From contig CM046853.1 of the NCBI GenBank assembly GCA_025617745.1, positions 14,193,323-14,257,322 on the forward strand: DNA of 64,000 bases, written 5' to 3'. Shown here piece after piece: positions 1 to 18,410 of the stretch (position 1 is the first letter of the stretch; each line of letters opens with the position of its first letter). The stretch comes from Heliocidaris erythrogramma (lineage: Eukaryota; Echinodermata; Echinoidea; Camarodonta; Echinometridae). A model generated the notes under the pieces. It was not told where the DNA came from. It made no database searches and was given only the letters and a program-made list of their open reading frames with translations. The translations under genes and the position numbers were made by a program.

Positions 1-420
1 ACCTTATTCTCTTACTTCAATCTCCCTTACTCTATAATTTATTAAGCTTAAACTTTCGTTTAAAAAAATCCGCAATCTGCAATAGGATATACTCTTTCAC
101 ACTACTCAAGCCTATTGTTCACTTGACTTCAATTTCACTCACTCTTTTTGTAATTTTCAAGCTCACTTCTTTCATCTACTTCTTTTTCCTACTACTTGAA
201 TATTCCCTAATTTACTGTTTCGTACTCTTATGAAACTATACAAGCCTACTTGTTTTGCCTAAACCTTATTCTCTTACTTCAATCTCACTCACTCTGCAAT
301 TAATTAAGCTTACTTTCATTAAAAAAAAGCCTCTGTAATAAGATATACTCTTTCACACTACTCAAGCCACTTGTTCTCTTGACTTCAATTTCACTCACTC
401 TTTTTATAATTTTTCAAGCT
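1..420. repeat. Two-copy tandem repeat, unit about 262 bp
   Basis: The block beginning ACCTTATTCTCTTACTTCAA recurs at about 263 with scattered changes, and each unit again holds shorter related pieces (CTTCAATCTCACTCACTCT, TTTCACACTACTCAAGCC). It is AT- and pyrimidine-rich and non-coding. The second unit runs into the run of N, so the array may be longer than shown. It lies upstream of the first visible ABC transporter exon and is probably intronic. Confidence 0.75.
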
Positions 421-920
421 NNNNNNNNNNNNNNNNNNNNNNNNNNNNNNNNNNNNNNNNNNNNNNNNNNNNNNNNNNNNNNNNNNNNNNNNNNNNNNNN
501 NNNNNNNNNNNNNNNNNNNNNNNNNNNNNNNNNNNNNNNNNNNNNNNNNNNNNNNNNNNNNNNNNNNNNNNNNNNNNNNNNNNNNNNNNNNNNNNNNNNN
601 NNNNNNNNNNNNNNNNNNNNNNNNNNNNNNNNNNNNNNNNNNNNNNNNNNNNNNNNNNNNNNNNNNNNNNNNNNNNNNNNNNNNNNNNNNNNNNNNNNNN
701 NNNNNNNNNNNNNNNNNNNNNNNNNNNNNNNNNNNNNNNNNNNNNNNNNNNNNNNNNNNNNNNNNNNNNNNNNNNNNNNNNNNNNNNNNNNNNNNNNNNN
801 NNNNNNNNNNNNNNNNNNNNNNNNNNNNNNNNNNNNNNNNNNNNNNNNNNNNNNNNNNNNNNNNNNNNNNNNNNNNNNNNNNNNNNNNNNNNNNNNNNNN
901 NNNNNNNNNNNNNNNNNNNN
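421..920. other. Assembly gap (500 N)
   Basis: Exactly 500 unresolved bases. The round length suggests a gap of arbitrary size. It adjoins a tandem repeat, a usual cause of assembly breaks. Upstream exons of the ABC transporter, including the one with the Walker A motif, could lie in or before it. Confidence 0.95.
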
Positions 921-921
921 T

Positions 922-4738
<3,817 letters not shown>

Positions 4739-4742
4739 ATAT

Positions 4743-4841
4743 CCACCATCTTAAAATCAGACTCCATCTTGGTAGTCCCAGACTGTAAGGTCATCAAGTT
4801 TGATTCTCCAAACAACCTCCTTGTCAAGAGTAGTCAGTGAT
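4743..4841 (+). pseudogene. Partial tandem copy of the last ABCC exon, in the 3' UTR
   Basis: Directly after the stop codon the sequence resumes with a diverged copy of the last exon: CCACCATCTTAAAATCAGAC parallels CCACGATCTTGAACTCAGAC, then the same TCCATCTTGGT, GTAAGGTCAT, TTTGATTCTCC and AACAACCTCCT runs. It has substitutions, an in-frame stop and a shortened middle, so it is not a usable alternative exon. A local tandem duplication of roughly 130 bp explains it. Confidence 0.75.
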
Positions 4842-6700
4842 ACAAGCTTCATGTTAATGCAGATTGCTGGATGTATATGAAATTGGTTTCTTTGTTTGAA
4901 TAAAAGTTGATCTTTTTAAACTTTCTGATCATGCATAAGAGAAACACTTGAGGTACGTAAATATGTGCAAATGAATATAAACAGCACATTACTTTGTATC
5001 TGGCTTATCCAGAATGAAAATATATATACAGATATGAATGTGTTGATTGCTTTTAGAATTTCTTTTTTTAAATCTTGCATCCAGAAAGTTGTTGCAATTG
5101 CCAGTGAATGTTTATCACCTGCTATAAAGTAGAGCAAATATCTTGTCCTATGGCTGTATTGTGATTTCAATAATTGTTCATGTTTAGAGAATTCTACTTA
5201 TTTTATTTACATCCAAAATTAAAGTGTCACATCTCTATTGGTATTCATTAACAGGCATCTATAATTAAATATATCTTATTACGCATTCAGTACTTAGAAA
5301 GAGAATAGTCAACATGTTTATAAAAGGATACTTTAAGGACAGAAAGAAGAAAACTGAACAAAAAAAAAAGAGAAAAAACGTTGATGCATAAAAATTCTTC
5401 TATACTATCAACTCCAACACTGCCAAAGTCGCAGATCAGCAACATATGGGTGTTGTGCCAAATTCCCATTCGGGGACGAAATATAAGAAGATGCAATCAC
5501 TTTGTAGATCACAACATCACCCTGTACTAAGAGTTCATTAAAACAACTTTAGACTGATAAGAAATATTTATGAAATTGTTAAAAATGTGTATCTTCCCAT
5601 GCACATGTATGATGTTTTGATAAACAGGGACAACATAAGAAAATCAATGTCATTAATTCATTAAAGGGTTTACCCTGAGAATTTGAGTATTATGAGAAAA
5701 AATAAACAACTTATGTAGTGGTATTTAGTTTCTGTCTGTCTGGAAATAAAAGATTATATTTTTCAGACCTGTATGAAGCAAATGTTAAAAGTGTATAAAT
5801 GAGCAGCAGACTTAAAATGTTTATGTTCATATGTGTAGGCCTACATTAGTTATGAATTAAACAACCCAATCCATTGTTACGCTGTGTTTTGTAAGCATTC
5901 AGATTATGTCAAAAGGAATCGTACAGGAAAACTGAAGTTATATTTTCAAAAACTTCTGCTCTAGAACAATAGACGGCTCTGCCATCAATTATTTGTATTT
6001 TGTATTCCCAATCATTCACATTTGCACTCTCACTAATTATTAAACAAGTGTGTGGTATTATTAGATGTGTACCTCATTATGGAACGGAAATATTTGTGTG
6101 AAATCTACACTGCACTTTCATAGCAAGATACCATCATTGTTGAGTAAACGGATTTGTTTTAGAATATGTTTTTCTTTTTTTTAACACTTTGTAAATTTGC
6201 ATATTATTTACTAACAACATTTAGACTAAAAGAGAAATACCCTCTTAGGTATGTAATTTACAACTTGAATGATGTGATACAGACCAGATAATTTATTTGG
6301 TATAGAAATGAAATAAATAGTTGAGTTATTAAAGTGCATTTTACAAACCTTATATATATACTCATTCTGAAATCTGTATTTAATTTTATTACTACGTAGT
6401 AGTCTTGATCTATATTTTGCAAGTGTATGTGATTTGTATATATTTGGTAATTATCATTAAGAGCAAAGATGTGCGCTTTCAATGCATATTGTGATCACAA
6501 ATCAGCGTAGAATCTGATTTTATTGATATTTGTTATGATGTGCCACTTAGATAGCTTATTGTCACATATCATTTTTTTATACTTGTAAGATATGATTTAC
6601 TTTTCCTGGGTTAATGGTATTTGTGTTGGAATTTCATTTTATTTTCACAGGAAAAGCATAATTTTCTATTGATAGTAATTATAACAAATTGTCATAGTGC
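4842..6700. other. ABCC 3' UTR and flanking AT-rich DNA
   Basis: An AATAAA at 4899-4904, about 160 bases after the stop, is a plausible polyadenylation signal. The remainder is AT-rich with no convincing exon, RNA gene or mobile element. Confidence 0.4.
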
Positions 6701-7632
6701 TTTTTAGCCCACCCGAGCCTAAGGCTCGAGTGAGCTATTGCGATGGAAATTTGTCCGTCGTGCGTCGTCCGTTAACTTTTTACATTTTCATCTTCTTCTC
6801 CAAAACCCATGATCGGAATTCAACCAAACATGGTAGGAATCATCCTTAGGGGTAGGGGACCCAAAGTTGCTAAAATGGTACATGTGGCCCCCACGGGGGC
6901 CCAGGGGGAGGGCCCCCAATTGTAAAAGCTATGTAAATTTCAAACATCTTCTTCTCCAGAACCAGGCATAGCTCAGAGTTGGTATTGTGTATGGAGATAC
7001 CTCTATAGATGAAGAATGAATGGTGTTCATGAAATTTCTCTGAGTGGCCCTATAGGGGCCCTGTGGGGGTAACATACTGGAGGGGGGGGGGGGCGCTGCC
7101 AGGCAAAATGTACATTCTGATCTTCTTCTCCAAAACACATGATCGGAATTCAACCAAACTTGGTAGGAATCATCCTTAGGGGTAGGGGATCCAAAGTTGA
7201 TAAAATGGTACATGTGGCCCCCAAAGTGTAAAAGCTATGTAAATTTCAAACATCTTCTCCAGAACCAGGAATAGCTCAGACTTGGTATTGTGTATGGAGA
7301 TACCTCTATAGACGAAAAATGAAAGTTGTTCATGAATTTTTTCTGAGTGGCCCTATAGGGGGTCTGTGGGGGTAACATACTGGAGGGGGGGGGGGGGGGC
7401 AAGTTGTCCGCCATCCATAAACTTTTTACATTTTCAGCTTCTCCAAAACCCATGATTGGAATTTAACCCAACTTGGTAGGAAGCTCAGACTATTATTGTG
7501 TATAGAGATACCTCTATAGATGAAGAATGAAAGTTCATGAAATTTTTCTGGGTGGCCTTATAGGGGCCCCTGCACCAGATGTGAATTGATCCACCTCAGG
7601 TGAGCGTCGTGCCCCCTGGGGCTCTTGTTTCT
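6701..7632 (+). repeat. Dispersed repeat of the AGCTCACTCGAGCC type with internal tandem copies
   Basis: It opens with a small inverted repeat (CCCGAGCCTAAGGCTCGAG), continues with GTCCGTCGTGCGTCGTCCG, holds about three related units of roughly 300 bp (each with TTCTTCTCC, CAAAACCCATGATCGGAATT, a purine-rich GGGGTAGGGG and TACCTCTATAGA), and closes with GTGCCCCCTGGGGCTCTTGT. Repeats with this opening and closing are, to my knowledge, widespread in marine invertebrate genomes. No coding capacity is visible. Confidence 0.7.
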
Positions 7633-10600
7633 TACTAGCATAGAATTTCAATTTGCTTTACAATCATATAGTTTACCACACATTTTATAATCATAATTAG
7701 AACACCCAAACAGATGGAATGCCTTTTAATCTTGTTCATGTGTAGGAATTACCAATATGCACATTTTACTGATACTGATTTTTATATTTCGAAATCTCCA
7801 TTGTGATGTACACATGTATTTTAAATATAAAGTAGAGTTCTGGTCATGCAATTACATTGTGAAAGAAACTGTCTCAAAGGAATTGGGAAAGGTTGACCAT
7901 GTCTACATAAGAATTGTTTTATACTGTGTTGTTTTAGAATCATCAAAATAGATAAGAAATTGTCCCAATCTCACTGAGAAGCACATGTACTGCACACAGA
8001 AATGGGTATATGGGACTTAACACACAAGTGGCATGAATGTTTGGCCTGAACATTTCAGCTATTTCTAGTCATATTTAAAATATAACAGCGATTGAAGAGC
8101 AATCATTTTTAGGGGATGTTTCTACTATGATGTTCTTAATACATACGTAATACATGTAGATGAAACAGAATTATGCAGAGTAGTCTATAAATGTGTTTGC
8201 TGCCATATCTGTTTCATTGTGTGGACATAATCATTTTTTAACTAGTGCTGCAAATTTGAGTATCTACATGATTGTATGATACTATATATGAGTGCATGAA
8301 ATAGTTGTTACAGAAGATAAATTGCTGTTGATCAATATCTAGCATAACTCTATTTCACTTGACAGAGTATCTTTAGATTACAACTCTACTCTATTTTGTT
8401 TTATATTTTTATTTTAGAATACAAATGATTGGAATGATTAATTTCATTTAGAGTGATGATATATATCAATATATTTGTATCAAGTTTGTTCAGTCTAATA
8501 AATAGATAAAGATAATGAAAATTTTGTGTTGTAATGTCTCATGATTTAAATAGCTTTATTATTCTGTAGTAGTATGTGTTACTAATGCTATAAATCACAT
8601 TTGGATAGTTAACTGTGTACTTACTGGATTTGATGCTTTTGATGCTTTTGCATACAGAAAGACTGCTGTGCACCCATCCCTTTCAGGACAGGAATAAGCC
8701 AGTTCGGGGTTAGCGCATGGTACTGAGATTGTACAAATGACCCCAAATATCCAGATATTTTAGACATGGAGGGTCCCTTTATGTGCACTTCAGAAAAATA
8801 ACTCTGGGAGTGATAGAGGTGCCTCATGAATAGCTTTTGTTTCCCCCTTTAAAAAGAATACTTCCACCTGGATATCATGGAATGCACCATTAGTGCATAA
8901 TTGAATAATGATTACATGACATTCATGAGCACATATCGAATATTAGTGTCAGTGGGTTTTAGAATTTGGTACAGATGACCTTTATCTGCTCATGCTCAGA
9001 TTGCATCCCCGAAGTGGCTTATTATTTAAGGGCTAAATTGATCACATTTTGTTCTTCAAACAGGCAACAATATTTTTCTTTTAGTGCTACATGGTTCTAA
9101 TACGGTGTAACGTCTTTGAAAGCAATATACATGGTTAGATATTTTGATTAGTTGAAAAAATTGCCAATTTTGATGAAAAACAAGGGTTTTGAACCCGATT
9201 CTCGTTTTTAAATTCCTGGCATCAAACGCAATATAGTCATGCAACAAAAAAGGACGTAGTATGTGCAGAAGTTGTTGCTTTTTCTACTCCTGCATCTGGT
9301 ATATTTTTTAGAGCTCTGAATCAAAAGTTATAAAGCCAAACCACTAAATGTGGTCAGTTGTTTTGAAAGGGTTATAGTCAAGTTAGTATACGAATACCAA
9401 ACGAGTAACCAATACATGTAAAAGAATAAATGTCATCCTTGCCACCGACTTTGGAAAGGAGAATGGAATATTGAACACACAAGTTGCGGCACACGTTTCA
9501 TCGGGTAATCAGGATCGTGTGCTAAATATGTGATGTTATACCAGAAACATTCGTGAATTTCTACTGATGTTCAGGCCATTTTCAGGGCAAGAAGTTTCCA
9601 AGAATTGAACATTTGAGTGCTGTGATTATTTCACAGCATGAAAATTTTGGAAATCTGGACATCTTGTGAAATTTCTGGTTTTAGAGTATGGCTGTATAAT
9701 ATTTGACATATAGGTCAACTTCAATAAAGCAAAATCTGCCTGTGATTAAATTTAATTTCTTTCTCACACCTCTGACATGTATTGGAGACTTGTCACAGCC
9801 CATTGGTAACCATTCAGTGACCGCTGTAGGGACAATCACCACAGATAAAATAAACATTGACTTGATGTTATGTTTAAAAATTGTTTTCTTTAATAGACAT
9901 TTAAATATACATGTATGTCTTTGTACTGCGCACAAGTGTACATTTCTGCCACTCAATTCTTCACCAACATTCATGTCTTCAAGGGCTGGACTCACTGGAC
10001 ATGGGAACCTCTGCATTTTAATAATGCGTGGTATTTTTGTGAAAATTGTTCAGTCTCATATGACCCCATTCTGATTAGTCCATTAAAACCACACTACAAA
10101 TGCAATACATCCAGTGTGCTCAGCCCTTAACATGTACTTTCAGTGCCAAACACAGTTGCCATGGACATTACATCATGCCCTCCAATTTCAGGCAGGGTTC
10201 AACACTTGCTTTGGGGAGGGGCAAGTTAACAGGAAATTTCTGTCCACACACTATAAAGTCGCACCTAGAAATATGTAGACTTGACTAAACCCCTTCTGAA
10301 TCTCATCTAGGAGTGGGTAACAGAAACTATGATTTAAAAAGAAAGCTGTTGTCATTTCAAATAAAAATCAGTTCATCTTTATATTGATATGTCTACATGC
10401 TCAAAAGTTAACTTCACAAGACATAACACACATCAAAATCATATTTATGCAGATATTATTGAAGGAAAAAACGGTTACTGAAGGGACTTACACAATCATT
10501 TTCACCTCGTTGGTTTTAAGTTTTCTTATCGCCTAAGCTAATCATTATAACACATGTCCCTACACATATGCTTTATTAGTGGTAATATTCTTCATTAATT

Positions 10601-10862
10601 ATCCAAATCCATGATCTATGGTGCTGGTTTCCTTTACGATCTCGGTGTACAGTTGATACCTAGAAACTGTTTACCACTCATAACGTCCATGAACATGTGA
10701 CATGGGATGACAGCCTTACTAATCTTATTTTCATGGGATAGAAGAATATAATCATGTAAAATTCATGAGGTCATAGTTCAAGCTAGTAAAATATGTTACC
10801 ATACACGTCTCCATCTACTATCCCCTTTGTTCCACATAAATACATACATACATGTAAGTACC
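7633..10862. other. Intergenic, no supported feature
   Basis: This is AT-rich DNA between the ABCC and TIM17 genes. Short open frames near 9700-10290 lack splice signals, domains or biased codon use and overlap on both strands. I see no gene, RNA or clear transposon in it. Confidence 0.4.
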
Positions 10863-11066
10863 CAATGGACTGCTTTGTGTGGGCTGCATACCACGCTTTG
10901 TGCAAGAACGGCTCACCCGTCCACTGGCTTCTCCCTTGTCCGCTAGTCAGATCGAGAACGCGTCAAACATGGTTTTGCCGTTTTCTCTAAAACGTGAACC
11001 TCGCTTCACCCATTGTTAGCTTCATACTTCACCTACTTTGTATGCAGTCAACACAAAGCAGTCCAT
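10863..11066. repeat. Small foldback element
   Basis: The left end CAATGGACTGCTTTGTG is matched in inverted orientation by CACAAAGCAGTCCATTG at 11050-11066. The loop of about 170 bp is non-coding. No target duplication was recognised. Confidence 0.55.
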
Positions 11067-12255
11067 TGTCGCTGGGACGATCTAAGACAGCATTCTAGTT
11101 GACATATCCGAAAACTCCTTATTATTGTAACAGAGCACATGGAGAATTCCTTGATTGGTATTTGGATGGAAACATGTAGATCTTACAATCAGCAATGTAA
11201 ATATACATTTGGGTATCTATATCAGTATACTTTCAAAACCAAACAACCACTACCACTATACAAACTATACTTAACCATAAACCTCTTTTCTTTCTGCCAA
11301 ATCACAATCACAATTTAATATAAAAATATCACTGTATGCTCAGTGCCACTGCAGATGTTTCAGAATAAAGGTACAGTAGTTTAATAAAATATGACTTTTA
11401 TAATGAATTTTGTATTATGTGACAAGGGGAGATTTTATGATACAAAAAAAATTTAAGGTATGAACTATAAAACTTTAAAAGTTATGCACATCTTATGTGA
11501 AAACAAAAAAGCAAAGCTTAAGTGTAGAAATCTTGATATACAGTGTAGAAAGCTAATGTTAAAAGCATCAGAAGTAATGAGTTACCATGCCTTTACAGGA
11601 ACCGTTAATATAAAAACCAAATGTACATAAGAACTTGCACCTGAAGGAAAGTGGGATACCACTGTGTAATATTCGTTATTATACTTACATGTTAAGTGAA
11701 AAAAACCCTTTTTTGGCTTTCTGATTCACCCACACTTACAAGTGTGCCTGTACATATAAAACTATTTTCCATTTTATTTTAAACTGGTATCTAGAGAGGA
11801 AGGGATTAAAGGATCAAATGTGTATCTTTGGAAGTATTTGCTTTCATCAATGTCCCCCTTTCCTGTACATGTATCTATGATTTTATCTAACCATCAACTG
11901 TTTTCTGACGAATCTAATAATTCATGTGTAATTAGTGCAATATAAATGACACATAAAAGTGCTGAACATGTTGTATAGTCCGAAGTCCTGATGATAGCCT
12001 CCATGAGACAGTGGTTATTGAAACATATCCCCTCCGACTCTCATCTTAGCTAATTCAGCTTCCATCTCTCGACTTGTTTGGTAGAATTTCACGGATCTAA
12101 ATCAATCACTTCCTCAAGCCGTATCCACGCAAGAATCTTTTGAATAAAATCTGGATGATTCGGGATCGATAAATATAAACTCTCTCCCGGTACGCATAGA
12201 GAATGAAGTCCATCCATGGCAATATAATTATCATAATGCAATGAGCATATTATTG
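11067..12255. other. Region downstream of TIM17 (minus-strand 3' UTR and flank)
   Basis: It follows the TIM17 stop codon in the transcription direction. The part next to the stop (12015-12255) contains a long open frame in another phase, treated as a finding. The rest is AT-rich without a recognisable element. Confidence 0.35.
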
Positions 12256-15200
12256 TCATTGAAACTGAGTTCCAAATGAAGGTCCTTTTTGGTCTAATTG
12301 TGTCGGGTCTTCCATTTGTGGGTTAACTGGAGATGGAAATGCAGAAAAAAGATTGATAAACATGACTTAACACATGACATTTTGTTCTTCACATGAGAGC
12401 GCGAGAGAGGACGCGGAGATCGCGCCAGCAAGTCGGGGAATTTTTGTAAGGGTGGCGTCACACTGTCCCGAACTTGAGACAAGATGGCCACACGATGCAG
12501 GAATTTTCAATTTCGTGCGAAGTTTGCCCCGAACCTTGTCAACAGCGAATCAATAGCCGAAGCAAGAACAATGCTCATAGAAGGTCACACTATGGCACCC
12601 GAACCACACACGAAGATGTGAATTTTTATTAAAAGTTTACCCCAAGGACACAAGAAGGCCACACGATGGCTACACGACGTCGTAATGAGAGTACGATGCT
12701 TTCAAACTCAGTCATAAAGGCGTCAATGTGACCTCCCGATGGTATAAAACCTCCAGCCGACCATACGCATTGGAAATTCAAAGATGGACACACGATAAAG
12801 GAAATGTTCAATTACAGCTCTGATCGTGTAATCATCGGGCCATTCATGAGGGCATCTTAAGCCATCGTATGACCGCCGGTGGAGTTTCTCAGGCCATGGC
12901 AGCAACTTTGTGAGTGGTGGCAAAATCTTTGGCATGCCAAAAAAATGCCTGAAGTCCTTGCGAAGGTTCATTTTCGTGTGTCCATTTTGCACTTCGTAAG
13001 GCCATCGTGAGGGAATCTTGTCAAATCGTGTCATCTTCGTCTTCACTCCGTGTGCTCATCGGTGCCATCGGGCATTTTCGCCTCACAAAAACAATATGAA
13101 GAAAACAAGAGGCGAAAAATGCCAGATGGCACCGATGATCACACGAAGGAGAGACGAAGATGACACGATTTGACAAGATGCCCCACGATGGCCTTACGAA
13201 GGGCAAAATGAAAAACATCTTCGCAAGGTCTTCGGGCAATTTTTGCCACCGCTCACTAAGTTGCTGCCGGAGCCTGAGAAACTCCACTTGCGGACGCATG
13301 ATGGCTTAATATGCCCTCACGAATGGCCCGATGTCGACACGATCAGAGCCAAATTTGAACATTTCCTTCATCGTGTGTCCATCTTGTCTCAACTTCGGGA
13401 CAGTGTGACACCTGCATAAACAAAAAGTCGGTGTGTGGCAGTTTTGACAATGACTAATTTCACATCGCTGTCTAGTTCGACTTGAGCAGTGTAAATTTAA
13501 TGCTTTTTCATGGTATTGTTCTGAGAATTTGTTCGATATATAGGCGAGTATTCGACTTACAAAAATCAACTTGTACAAAAAGTCTATGAGGATAAATTAA
13601 GACTTATTTGGGACTTATTTTCGACTTGAGCGACTATTGCGACATGCGACATCCACTTAAGCGAGGTTGACTGTAGTGTATTGTACATGAGCTTGATCAC
13701 CATGATCAAGATACACATATAAATCAATATGGAGTTCACACACATCACCTCTCTGATTCTTATTTTTTTTCTCGTCAGTTTGCATCAAAATTGGAATAAA
13801 AGCTTGATTTTTTTTTGCATTTGTGGTCTTAAACCCGGCTCACATGAGGCGTTCTTTCAATAGCGTCAATCAAGCCAACTATTGTTCCATTCAACAGGAT
13901 TTAAACTGGTGCAAACATGAACAAAAGTCATCTGCGCGGATTGTTGCGTCGTTCCTCTGGAAATTGAACTGGTACGATTTTGACACAAAAATGCACACAG
14001 AAAAAACAGAGTGCTCAAAGCTTTATAAGCTCATGCAGAACATCTGTTTGACAACTTTTGGCGCAGGCATCGGGCCTTTTATTCACATTCGCAGTAGCAT
14101 GAATCCTATTGAATTGAACGATAGTTGGCTTGATCGATGTCAGTAAAAGAAGCCTTGTGTGAGCAAGCATCACAACCTGAAAAAAAAAAAATTCCTTGAG
14201 AATTACAATGAACAAGGAGACTGTGAAATCAAACTGAGCACTCTCTCTACAATGTTTTAAAATTATGATATCCAAAAAATTCAAAAAGCAATCAATAAGT
14301 TCATCTTTATTATTATTTACCTGGTCTGAATTGTTCAGCAGACATTCTAGTCATGAGGATTCCAACACCTTCAATCATGGCCAGAAGAATACCACCTGAC
14401 AAGACAAAGCAAAACCAAAATTTAACTGATAACATAAACATATACCAATTCTACCGACTAAATTACACTAAATACATTAAATCGGGTTAACCCTACATGC
14501 ACTTGTATAGTGATCAGCTTTCTATAATGTACCTTCAGCTTTATTCACTCCCTAATTCATACGATTTTTTTTTAATCGTGTTTTGAGTCACTTCACTAAT
14601 TAACAAAGCTGAAAATCAAAATTTCTTGTTTCATTGCATCTTTAACTTTGAAAAACTTACCAATCATTGCAGAACCTGCCATTGCCACAGCACCATCTGA
14701 AATAAAATAGGAAATATAATTAAATTTACAGCTTGTTTTTAGCCTCATACAATTTCATGGAAGTACAAGGTGTATATAAAAAAAAATTTATGTCAATGCC
14801 CTAACAACAAAAAGTTATTTCAGGTCTAGTGACTGATATAGCAATCAATAACTAAACAAGATGAATGCGACTGTGTATTCTTTATATGCCTCTCCTAAAT
14901 TCAATTGATGGCTCAAACTATTCTTGAAATATTGTGATAACCAGAAGGAGCCTCTAATTACATGTTAGTTGACCTCTTTGACATTTGACCTTACACCCAA
15001 AAGTCTGATCATCTATTCTCCTCCTAGTCACAAATGCAAAATAATTTAGATATGGTGATAACAAAGCTAAAAATTTCACATATAATGACCTGTCAACTTT
15101 GACCTCCGTAAACAAAAATCAGTTTGTCTCACTATGGTGATGAATACTATCAGGAGTCCCGCAGGGCATCGTATTAGGCCCACTGCTTTTCCTGATTTAC

Positions 15201-18200
15201 ATCAACGATCTGCTAGACAGAGTTAAGCACTTAACCACATGCCTTTATGCTGATGACTGCTGAATGTATCAACATGTCAGATCTACCCAGGACTGCACAA
15301 CCCTTCAAGAAGATCATGATAGTCTGCAGGAGTGGGAGAAAACATGGCAGATGGAATTTCACCCTTCCAAATGCCAGCTCCTACGAGAGCCCCATACTCA
15401 GCCACTACAGTATCCATGGACACATACTACTGCAAAATAACTTGGGGTTCACCAAGATCAGAAGCTCAACTTCAATACACACGTTGATGCCACGGTCAAA
15501 AAGGCTAACTCAGTTAGTGCATTCCTGCGGCGGAACTACAAACACTGCAACCACAGGGTGAAGCAGGCAACATACTTCACGTATATCCGGCCAGTGGCGG
15601 AATATGCTGCAACAGCATGAGACCCACACACTCAACAGAATGTCAACATGATTGAGATGGTTCAACACAGGTGCTCTCGCTATGTAACTGGTAACTACAG
15701 CCAAACTTGACCTATGAACTACTTTATCTTTATAAAAAAATGAATGCCACTGACAAATTTACAAGGATTTCTGACAAAGTATACATGCCTGTAATCACTA
15801 CTAAGTATATAATGCTAAATTGCACCATTTTCAGTGAATGAGAAGGGACAGTACACTGAAAATTTCATTGTGTATATCATCTGCCCGGGGGGTCACTCGC
15901 AGACTGAAGTGGTACCCATGCGTGTCCAAAAAAATGTCGAATAAGGGTCGGATTTCCGATCCAAGACGTCAACGTCGTCTTTTGAAAAAGGGGGTGTTTT
16001 TCGGTCTTACATTCAACGTTTTTGAGAAAAAGGGTCTCAATTTTGCTGGTTCTTCGAAGTCAATCGACACGATCGAGCACGAGCGAATGGATTATACATA
16101 GAGAGAATTACGCAGACATTCGACAGACGACAGTTCGGGCGGCATCTCATAAAACTTGTCATCACTAACAACTGTTATAAGCCATGGAAATCCTTGCATC
16201 TGATTGGCTGAGAGCAGACTTGTCGGTAAAAATCAGTGACAAGACACTTGATGAAAGGCTCCCTATGGGAGTAACGGTATCGATATCGGTACCTTGCCGT
16301 CCGCGGCCCAGGGGCGGTTTCGTCAACCTGTGAGATATGTCAACAAGTTGCGATTTTCGTACTGCCTACTGGTTTTCGTAAAAGACAAAATCAAAAGGTG
16401 AGCAGTTAATATGCTGACATCTCTTGGCCTACATAAAAATTTGAAAATTACAATTTTAACTTACAGGTGCTCGTTTCGTAAAATAAAACAAATTTCTAAT
16501 CATAAATAATCGCCACTTAGCATTGTATTATTGTATTATTGTATTGTATTGTATTATTAGTCCCACGTATGCCTCTCTGTGTCTGTGTGAGCATGTTGAT
16601 TTTCTGACCGGATATTCTGCCGACATCGGTGACATCCCTGAAATCTTCTCCGTCAAATTTGAACATTTTATTCTTTTCAACAATGTTGATATCATTAAGT
16701 AGGCCTATCAGGCGCAGGCAGGAGGCTGGACTTAACCGTTATTGCAATGATAACTCAAAATAACTGGATATTATACGACCAGTAGTATCATGACTAGATC
16801 TAGACTAACCGTCATGTTGGTGTGGATATTATTTATGGGCAGTTCATGTTAAAAAAGTTAGGTCTGTTAACTATTGCCTTGGCATGATTGGAAATGTATG
16901 AATTATGATGGAGTGACCATATTTCACGCACAATTTAAAAATTACCAGGAAAGTGAAATTCGATCTATAATATAATTTCTCATATTCTACAGTAATATAT
17001 TCAAAACGATTTATCTCAAATGGAAAGCAAAATTTTTTAATTTAGTCTTCAAATGTGTCCAAAAAGGAAACTGATCGAAAAAGAATTTTGGAGATATCGA
17101 AATCTCAAAATTCGATGTCGGATCGCACCGTGCATGGGGCTGTAAACGGGTCATGAAAACAATGAGACCTAACTTCACACACGTAGTTTGCATCTAATTA
17201 ATCCAACATAACAATCCACCAAAGGTAAGTTTATTGCATCATTTGCAAGGCAAATTATTATACAATCATTTGGTATCATGTTTTACTAACAATTTTGATG
17301 ATATCTCTCTAAATGATAATTTCTAGACCCTTGGCCTTGTTGGTGGTAGCTTCATATTTTTTTGGAAACGGATGCAAAAAGGGGCAAAAAGTAGCAAAAT
17401 TTGCTGATTTTTCGTCTATATCTTCATAATTACCCAATACGACAGAAAATTCTGTCTCGAGGTAATTTTAAGTTCCTTTATCCAGTAGTGCTATCAGATT
17501 TTTGTAATATTTTCTTGTTTTTGAGATATTGTCCTCTGTGCGAACTTAGGTCAAGTGCGAAATATGGTCGCACCACCATAATTTTTAAAAGATTTTTTTT
17601 GTTTCAATTTAATGATGTACAAACTTTGTCCATTTACATCATATAGGGGTCCATTTATACACTGTGCCATACCAATTATGCCACTAAGGGGTATGTTTCA
17701 CATTGTTCTATGCCATTTATGTCGATTACGGGTATATTTTGCATTGTCTTACGCCATTTAGGGGTATATTTTACATCGTCTTACGCCATTTACGCCAATT
17801 AGGGGTATATTTTACATAATTTTACGCCATTTACGCCATTAAGGGGTAGATTTGGACACAAAGGATTACGCCATTTAGGGTCCAAGTTTGAGGTGCTCGG
17901 ACGAGCATCCGTACCACTTCAGTCTGCGAGTGACCCCCCCCCCCCCCCCCCCCCCCCCGGGATCATCTGTTGACAACCAAATGAGCGCTAACTGAAAGGA
18001 AGTCAACGCCCTTCTTGCTCTCAGCAGATGATATTACACAAGTCATGTACTTACTTCTTGCTGCTAAGACGGCACCAGTCAGGGCTCCACTAGTAATAGA
18101 GTTCCATGGGTCCTCCTTCTTCCTTATGTGAACCAGTGCACAATCAAATGTTGAGAACAACCCACCCCATACAGCAAAATTACCTGTGCAATAAATAAAA

Positions 18201-18367
18201 TGTATAATATTGTTGCGGCTACATCTTCAGTTTTTCGTCAGCGAAAAGAAAAACTTTGCATGCAAAAAACAATCAAATTCTGTGCAATGGGAACAATAGT
18301 GTACTGGTATTTGTATGTATTTAGATGAGAATTTGACAGTCCCCCCCCCCCAAAAAAAAAAAAAAAA

Positions 18368-18410
<43 letters not shown>

